A DNA stretch of 10,788 bases from NCBI GenBank assembly GCA_023415075.1, contig JAEZLU010000085.1, positions 1 through 10,788 on the forward strand, read 5' to 3'. How positions within the stretch are numbered: the stretch's first letter is position 1; each line of letters begins with the position of its first letter. Position numbers and translations under genes: made by a program. Positions 6,526-10,788 of the stretch are shown in pieces. This DNA comes from Bacillota bacterium (GTDB lineage Bacteria; Bacillota; Negativicutes; Sporomusales; UBA7701). The notes under the pieces were generated by a model. That model ran no database searches, was not told the origin of the DNA, and was given only the letters and a program-made list of their open reading frames with translations.

Positions 6526-6574
6526 GGGGCTGTTCATAAACGAGCATAGCTAGGCGAAGTTTAGGGACAGCCCC
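6526..6574. repeat. 49-bp imperfect palindrome, possible MITE or IS-end remnant
   Basis: GGGGCTGT (6526-6533) pairs perfectly with ACAGCCCC (6567-6574). Inside, TAAAC (6537-6541) pairs with GTTTA (6559-6563), separated from the outer stem by a 3-by-3 internal loop (TCA against GGG). The centre (6542-6558) is a 17-nt loop. No T tract follows, so it is not a standard terminator. Terminal GGGGCTGT-type repeats occur at the ends of several insertion sequences, and the compact two-armed form fits a miniature inverted-repeat element. No transposase and no clear target-site duplication are seen, and there is no second copy in the window. Confidence 0.6.
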
Positions 6575-6580
6575 ATAGTA

Positions 6581-6588
6581 AAGGAGGT
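6581..6588 (+). promoter_or_regulatory. Near-perfect ribosome binding site of the zinc-ribbon gene
   Basis: AAGGAGGT lies 8 nt before the ATG at 6597. It is the best Shine-Dalgarno match in the window and begins only 7 nt after the palindrome at 6526-6574, so folding of that element in the transcript could influence translation. Confidence 0.85.
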
Positions 6589-6596
6589 AGTCTAAT

Positions 6597-6842
6597 ATGC
6601 CTTATTGCCGTGCCTGCGGTAACAACCGCAGCTTTGTCGCCAGCAGCATCCCGCCGGTTGCCCCTACCGCCAACGGCCTTGCGTCCGGCCTTTTGGCCAC
6701 TTTTGAGCCCCAGGGCGGGCTGGCTACCGTGACCCGCCTGGGAGCCGACAAAGGCACCGCCCAGGCAGCCCGCGCCAATCCCCGCGAGTATTTCGACACC
6801 TGCCTGGCCTGCGGCAGCCAGGATATTGCCTGGGATGAGTAA
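6597..6842 (+). CDS. Small zinc-ribbon-like protein of unknown function
   Basis: An 81-aa protein with one CxxC pair at each end: Cys4/Cys7 (CRACG) and Cys69/Cys72 (CLACG). Four cysteines in two knuckles of the form CxxCG are the hallmark of a zinc ribbon; here they are split by about 60 residues of Ala/Gly/Pro-rich sequence without a recognised domain. It probably binds one zinc and may act in protein or nucleic-acid contacts. I do not recognise the family. A very strong ribosome binding site indicates abundant expression. It is followed at 63 nt by a second Cys-rich small protein and then the Lon-like protease. An opposite-strand reading of the same region lacks any motif and is rejected. 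Confidence 0.82.
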   Translation: MPYCRACGNNRSFVASSIPPVAPTANGLASGLLATFEPQGGLATVTRLGADKGTAQAARANPREYFDTCLACGSQDIAWDE

Positions 6843-6847
6843 AGAAG

Positions 6848-6879
6848 GGATAAGCTTCGGCCGAATAGAAGCTTTATCC
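6848..6879. other. Intergenic hairpin between the two small Cys-rich genes
   Basis: GGATAAGCTTC (6848-6858) pairs with GAAGCTTTATCC (6868-6879) with a single bulged T and a 9-nt loop. No T tract follows (the next bases are AAAAGTGAA), so it is not a canonical terminator. It may be an mRNA-processing or stability element, or may cause partial attenuation. Confidence 0.6.
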
Positions 6880-6905
6880 AAAAGTGAATTGGCAGAGGTG
6901 ATCTG

Positions 6906-7067
6906 ATGGCTTCCCAGACCTGTCCGCGACTGCCTGAAAACGAGGCGGTCTGCCCCTGCGTGAACACAGGCTGCGAAAACCACGGCCGGTGCTGCCTGTG
7001 CATCGCCGCTCACCGCAGAATCGGCAAGCCGGTAAGCTGCATGGCGGCGATGCCGCCGAAAAAATAG
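6906..7067 (+). CDS. 53-aa Cys-rich mini-protein (DUF6485-like pattern)
   Basis: A short protein with eight cysteines and two histidines: a block of C-x-C-x4-C-x2-H-G-x-C-C-x-C-x3-H (Cys16, Cys18, Cys23, His26, Cys29, Cys30, Cys32, His36), plus Cys6 and a late Cys45. This spacing resembles small Cys-rich proteins of anaerobic Firmicutes grouped, as far as I recall, as DUF6485; the match is from memory and unverified. Metal binding, zinc or Fe-S, is likely; the cellular role is unknown. The ATG at 6906 follows GAGGTGAT (6895-6902) at ideal spacing, strong evidence that it is translated. It ends 17 nt before the Lon-like gene, so the two are probably co-transcribed and possibly translationally coupled. 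Confidence 0.78.
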   Translation: MASQTCPRLPENEAVCPCVNTGCENHGRCCLCIAAHRRIGKPVSCMAAMPPKK

Positions 7068-7084
7068 GCGGGAGGACTGATGGC

Positions 7085-9529
7085 ATGAGCAACTGGCAGG
7101 AACTACCGGCAACGAAACTGCGTTTTACCTGTACCGACGAGCTGCTGGCTTTCGCGACGACGGCGACGGTGCCGCCGCTTGAGGTGATGATCGGTCAGGA
7201 GCGGGCCGTCAAGGCGGTCGAATTCGGTCTGTACACGAAGTATTTCGGCTACAATATTTATGTCTCCGGCCTGGTGGGCACAGGGAAGATCACTTACGCC
7301 AAGGCGGCGGTGAACAAGGTCGCCTGCCGGGAGCCGGCGGCCGAAGACTGGTGCTATGTAAATAATTTCGAGAATCCCGGCCAGCCGATAGCCCTAAGCC
7401 TGCCGGCCGGCATGGGCAGCGTCCTCCGCCAGGATATGCAGGAAATGGTCGAGGATCTGAAAAACGATATTCCCAAGGTTTTCAGCAGTGAAGACTATGA
7501 GCAGGCCAAGGCGGCGGTGATGAAGAAGTTTCAGGACAGCCGGGGGGCGATCATGGAGGCTTTCGGCAAGCAGGCCGAAGCCAACGGCATTTTGCCCCAG
7601 TGGACGACCACCGGTTTCGTCGGCCTGCCGGTCGAAGGCGGCAAGCCGCTGACCCCCGAGGAATTTCAGCAGCTCGACCGCGACAAGAAGGATGAAATCG
7701 AGAAACGAATGCTGGCCGTCCATGAGAAGGCGATGGAGGCCATCAGGCAGATGCAGCAGCTCGAGCGGGAAGCCCGCGAGCAGATCAAGAGCCTGGATGC
7801 CAAGATCGGCCTGTTCGCCGTCGGCCACCTTATCGACGAGCTGAAAAGCAAGTACCAGGACTACGCCGCGGTGGTGGCCTACCTGGAAGCCGTCAAACAG
7901 GACGTGGTCAAGAATATCAACGACTTCAAGCCTTCGGCCCCCGAGGAGGAGAACAACCCCTTCCTGATGTTCCGCAAGAGCATGCAGGAGGCGGTCAAGA
8001 ACAAATACGAGGTTAACCTCTTAGTCGACAACCGCGAGCTCAAAGGGGCGCCGGTGGTCGTCGAGATGAACCCGACGTACTTCAACCTGACCGGCCGGGT
8101 GGAGTACGAAACCCGCATGGGCATCGTCAGCACCGATTTTTCGATGATCAAGGCCGGGGCTCTCCATCGGGCCAACGGCGGCTACCTCATCCTCAACATG
8201 CGCGACGTCCTCACGAATGTCGGGGCCTGGGAGGCCCTGAAACGGGTGCTCAAGACAAGAAAGCTCCACATCGAGAATCTGGGCGAGCAGTACGGCATGC
8301 TGGCGATGGCTTCGCTCAAGCCGCAGCCTATCCCGATCAACGTGAAAGTCCTCCTGATCGGCAATCCCTATCTTTATCATATGGCGTACAACTACGACGA
8401 GGATTTCCGCAAGCTGTTCAAGGTGTACGCCGATTTCGACACCGAAATGGACAACGACCCGGCCAATATCGCCAAGATGGCCGGCTTCGTCGCCTCGACC
8501 GTCCAGCGGGAGAAGCTGCGGCATTTCGACCGGCCGGCGGTGGCCAAGGTGGTGGAATACGCCACCCGCCTTTCCGGCAGCCAGACCAAGCTGACCACCC
8601 GGTTCAGCGAGGTGGTCGAGCTGCTCTGCGAGGCCGACGCCTGGTCCGGCATCGAGGGCAGCGAGCTCGTCGGCGCCGCCCATGTCAGCCGGGCCATGGA
8701 CGAGAAACGCTTCCGCTACAACAAGTACGAGGAAAAGCTGCAGGAGATGTTCGCCGACGGCAAGCTGCTTATCGACACCGAGGGCGACAAGGTCGGCCAG
8801 GTCAACGGCCTGGCGGTGCTTTCGGTAGGCGAGTACATGTTCGGCAAGCCCTCCCGCATCACCGCCAATACCTTCCTCGGCAAGAGCGGCGTGGTGAATA
8901 TCGAGCGCGAGACCAAGATGAGCGGCACCACTCACAGCAAGGGCGTGCTCATTCTGAGCGGCTACCTCGGCCAGAAGTACGCCCAGGAACGGCCGCTGAC
9001 CCTGACGGCCAGCCTGACCTTCGAACAGCTGTACGACGGCGTCGACGGCGACAGCGCCTCAAGCACCGAACTATATGCCATCCTGTCCAGCCTGGCCGGC
9101 GCGCCTATCCGCCAGTACATCGCCGTGACCGGCTCGGTCAACCAGAAGGGCGAGGTTCAGCCGATCGGCGGGGCCACCGAGAAGATCGAGGGCTTTTTCG
9201 CGGTCTGCAAGCTGAAGGGCCTGACCGGCAAGCAGGGGGTCATGATTCCCCACCAGAATGTCACCAACCTGACGCTGAGCGACGAGGTGGTGGCGGCGGT
9301 GGCCGACGGCCGCTTCCATATCTGGCCGGTTGAGACGATCGACCAGGGCCTGGAGATTCTCACCGGGCTGCCGGCCGGCGAGCGCAGGCCTGACGCCAGC
9401 TACCCGTCTGGCACTATCCACTATCATGTGAACAATAAACTGGCCGAATATACCGACACCCTCATCAGGATGGGTCGGTCGGCCGAGGAGCATGCCGGCG
9501 GCGGTGCGGGGGCCGTACACAAAGACTGA
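7085..9529 (+). CDS. Lon-like ATP-dependent protease (AAA_32 plus Lon C-terminal protease domain)
   Basis: An 814-aa protein of the 'Lon protease family' that has no Lon N-terminal substrate domain; E. coli YcbZ is a distant relative. Order: an N-terminal AAA part with P-loop GLVGTGK (62-68), a helical insertion with coiled coil (about 195-240), the family block HRANGGYLIL (361-370) with GNPYLYHMAYNYDEDFRKLF (426-445) further on, an AAA lid with RFSEVVELL (506-514), and a C-terminal Ser-Lys protease domain. The protease dyad is Ser657 (DGDSASS) and Lys700 (GGATEK), both intact. Two oddities: the residue after the P-loop Lys is Ile69 instead of Ser/Thr, and the expected Walker B Asp is Asn371. 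The ATG at 7085 has GGGAGG 9 nt upstream; in-frame sequence before it, from 6989, overlaps the mini-protein gene and is rejected. Substrates are unknown. Confidence 0.93.
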   Translation: MSNWQELPATKLRFTCTDELLAFATTATVPPLEVMIGQERAVKAVEFGLYTKYFGYNIYVSGLVGTGKITYAKAAVNKVACREPAAEDWCYVNNFENPGQPIALSLPAGMGSVLRQDMQEMVEDLKNDIPKVFSSEDYEQAKAAVMKKFQDSRGAIMEAFGKQAEANGILPQWTTTGFVGLPVEGGKPLTPEEFQQLDRDKKDEIEKRMLAVHEKAMEAIRQMQQLEREAREQIKSLDAKIGLFAVGHLIDELKSKYQDYAAVVAYLEAVKQDVVKNINDFKPSAPEEENNPFLMFRKSMQEAVKNKYEVNLLVDNRELKGAPVVVEMNPTYFNLTGRVEYETRMGIVSTDFSMIKAGALHRANGGYLILNMRDVLTNVGAWEALKRVLKTRKLHIENLGEQYGMLAMASLKPQPIPINVKVLLIGNPYLYHMAYNYDEDFRKLFKVYADFDTEMDNDPANIAKMAGFVASTVQREKLRHFDRPAVAKVVEYATRLSGSQTKLTTRFSEVVELLCEADAWSGIEGSELVGAAHVSRAMDEKRFRYNKYEEKLQEMFADGKLLIDTEGDKVGQVNGLAVLSVGEYMFGKPSRITANTFLGKSGVVNIERETKMSGTTHSKGVLILSGYLGQKYAQERPLTLTASLTFEQLYDGVDGDSASSTELYAILSSLAGAPIRQYIAVTGSVNQKGEVQPIGGATEKIEGFFAVCKLKGLTGKQGVMIPHQNVTNLTLSDEVVAAVADGRFHIWPVETIDQGLEILTGLPAGERRPDASYPSGTIHYHVNNKLAEYTDTLIRMGRSAEEHAGGGAGAVHKD

Positions 9530-9547
9530 TGCAAAGGACGGTTACCT

Positions 9548-10788
9548 GTGACCGATAAGCGACCGGTAAGCCTGGGACAGAGCTATACAATCGATATTGT
9601 CGGCATGGGGCACAGCGGCGAAGGCGTGGGCCGGTACCACGATTTCACCGTCTTCGTGCCCCACGCTTTGCCGGGCGAAAAGGTGAAGGCCACGGTGACG
9701 ACCGTCAAGGCCAGCTATGCCAAGGCCAGGCTGGACGCCGTGCTGGCGCCGGCGGCCGACCGTATCGTTCCCCGTTGCCCAGTGTACGAGCGCTGCGGCG
9801 GCTGCCAGCTGCAGCATCTGGCCTATCCGGCCCAACTGGCGGCCAAGCGGCAGACGGTGGTCGATGCGCTAAGCCGCATCGGCAAACTGGCGGATGTCGT
9901 CGTAAAGCCGACGCTGGCGGCCGAAGAGCCCTGGCGTTACCGCAACAAGATGCAGTTTCCGGTCGGCCTGGCCGACGGCCGGCTGGCAGTGGGCTGCTTC
10001 GCCCAGGGCAGCCACGATATCATCGACATCGACGACTGCCTTATCCAGCAGGCCGCCAACAATGAGGTCGCACGGGCGGTGCGGGCCATCGTCGCCGACC
10101 TCGGGCTGGCTCCCTACGACGAGCGGACCGGCCGTGGCCTAATCCGCCACGTGCTCGGCCGGGTGGGCACCGCCAGCGGCGAGGTCATGGTGGTGCTGGT
10201 GACCGCCAGGGCCGAGCTGCCGCAGCAGGAGGCCATCGTCAACCGCCTGCGGGCGGCGGTACCCGGCCTGGTAAGCATCGTCCACAATGTCAACAGCGAG
10301 CGCACCAACGTCATCCTCGGCCGCCGCACGGCCACCATCTGGGGCCGCGATACCATCCGCGACCGTCTCGGCGAGTTCGTTTTCGAAATATCGGCCCTGT
10401 CGTTCTTTCAGGTCAATTCGGCCCAGGCGGCCGTGCTTTACGCCCAGGCGGTGGACTACGCCGGCCTTACCGGCCGGGAAACGGTCATCGACGCTTACTG
10501 CGGCACCGGCACGATCGCCCTTTTCCTGGCCCGCCGGGCGGCCAAGGTTTACGGGGTCGAGGTGGTGGCGCCGGCGATCGCCGACGCAATCAAAAACGCA
10601 GCCGCCAATGGTATCGCCAACGCCGAGTTCCTGGTCGGCGACGCCGTTGAAGTTCTCCCGGCCCTTTATCGCCAGGGCATCCGGCCGCACGCCATCGTCG
10701 TCGATCCGCCGCGGGCCGGCTGCGATCCGGCGGTGCTGGCGACCTTCGTGCGGATGCGGCCGGGGCGAATTGTCTACGTGTCCTGCAA
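9548..10788 (+). CDS. 23S rRNA (uracil-C5)-methyltransferase, RlmD/RlmCD (RumA) family, 3' end outside window
   Basis: The first 413 residues of a SAM-dependent enzyme that methylates C5 of a uracil in 23S rRNA (U1939 and, for Gram-positive RlmCD, also U747). An N-terminal TRAM RNA-binding domain (about 6-66) is followed by [4Fe-4S] cysteines Cys77, Cys83, Cys86 and Cys164, matching the E. coli RumA pattern. The Rossmann methyltransferase part shows SFFQVN (285-290), the SAM loop VIDAYCGTGTIAL (313-325) and VVDPPRAGCD (384-393). The last complete codon, Cys413 in YVSC, is the catalytic nucleophile, so the window stops inside the active site. The frame is open to the end, lacking only a short C-terminal tail. 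The GTG at 9548 has AAAGGA 9 nt upstream and lies 18 nt after the Lon-like stop, an operon-like spacing. A related tRNA methyltransferase (TrmA) would lack the TRAM domain. Confidence 0.94.
   Translation, partial: MTDKRPVSLGQSYTIDIVGMGHSGEGVGRYHDFTVFVPHALPGEKVKATVTTVKASYAKARLDAVLAPAADRIVPRCPVYERCGGCQLQHLAYPAQLAAKRQTVVDALSRIGKLADVVVKPTLAAEEPWRYRNKMQFPVGLADGRLAVGCFAQGSHDIIDIDDCLIQQAANNEVARAVRAIVADLGLAPYDERTGRGLIRHVLGRVGTASGEVMVVLVTARAELPQQEAIVNRLRAAVPGLVSIVHNVNSERTNVILGRRTATIWGRDTIRDRLGEFVFEISALSFFQVNSAQAAVLYAQAVDYAGLTGRETVIDAYCGTGTIALFLARRAAKVYGVEVVAPAIADAIKNAAANGIANAEFLVGDAVEVLPALYRQGIRPHAIVVDPPRAGCDPAVLATFVRMRPGRIVYVSC

Noticed and set aside
6989..7084. Upstream extension of the Lon-like gene
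   Set aside because: It overlaps the 53-aa gene in another frame; GGGAGG before ATG 7085 and the family N terminus support the shorter start.
6561..7112. 183-codon - strand frame over the two small Cys-rich genes
   Set aside because: It would include the reverse of two Shine-Dalgarno sites and hairpins; the + strand genes have matched ribosome binding sites and ordered Cys motifs.
8021..8935. 304-codon - strand frame inside the Lon-like gene
   Set aside because: Antisense shadow; no recognisable domain and codon pattern mirrors the + strand gene.
1..10788. CRISPR arrays, tRNA/rRNA genes, complete insertion sequences, prophage or toxin-antitoxin genes
   Set aside because: No regularly spaced repeats, cloverleaf-like sequence, transposase, integrase or toxin motif could be found by reading; only the 49-bp palindrome at 6526 hints at mobility.

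Overview
The window is about 10.8 kb of GC-rich bacterial DNA with every gene on the + strand. Strong GGAGG-type ribosome binding sites, a GatCAB amidotransferase, Rho-independent terminators and several small Cys-rich proteins suggest a GC-rich anaerobic Firmicute. A Negativicute or Sporomusaceae-like organism is my guess; I cannot confirm a lineage from sequence alone.

Layout. (1) Positions 2-1116 are the end of a catabolic or biosynthetic operon: the C-terminal part of an aconitase/isopropylmalate-isomerase small subunit, then an RraA-fold (HMG/CHA aldolase-like) protein, closed by a strong terminator at 1154-1185. (2) Positions 1233-5724 are a gatC-gatA-gatB operon behind an extended -10 promoter. 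A membrane diguanylate cyclase starts 2 nt after gatB, and a terminator lies at 5745-5778. (3) Positions 5844-6524 are a CPBP-family (CAAX-protease-like) membrane protease. (4) A 49-bp imperfect palindrome (6526-6574) precedes an 81-aa zinc-ribbon-like protein. A hairpin (6848-6879) and a 53-aa Cys-rich mini-protein follow. (5) Positions 7085-9529 encode an AAA/Lon-type protease, followed after 18 nt by an RlmD/RlmCD-type 23S rRNA uracil methyltransferase that runs off the window just after its catalytic Cys codon.

How the parts work together. GatCAB makes Gln-tRNA(Gln) and/or Asn-tRNA(Asn) by transamidation. The diguanylate cyclase next to it joins a P-box-like periplasmic sensor to c-di-GMP synthesis and is probably co-transcribed. 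The isomerase-like subunit plus aldolase-like protein suggest a dehydration/hydration step feeding a retro-aldol or decarboxylation step on a dicarboxylic or tricarboxylic acid. The Lon-like/RlmD pair and the Cys-rich mini-protein are spaced like an operon.

Most of the window is ordinary housekeeping. The points worth a second look are the altered active-site motif in the isomerase subunit, the degenerate nucleotide-binding motifs in the Lon-like protein, the two Cys-rich small proteins beside it, the palindromic element at 6526, and the sensor cyclase in a tRNA-amidotransferase operon. I found no CRISPR array, tRNA, rRNA, complete insertion sequence or clear defence system.
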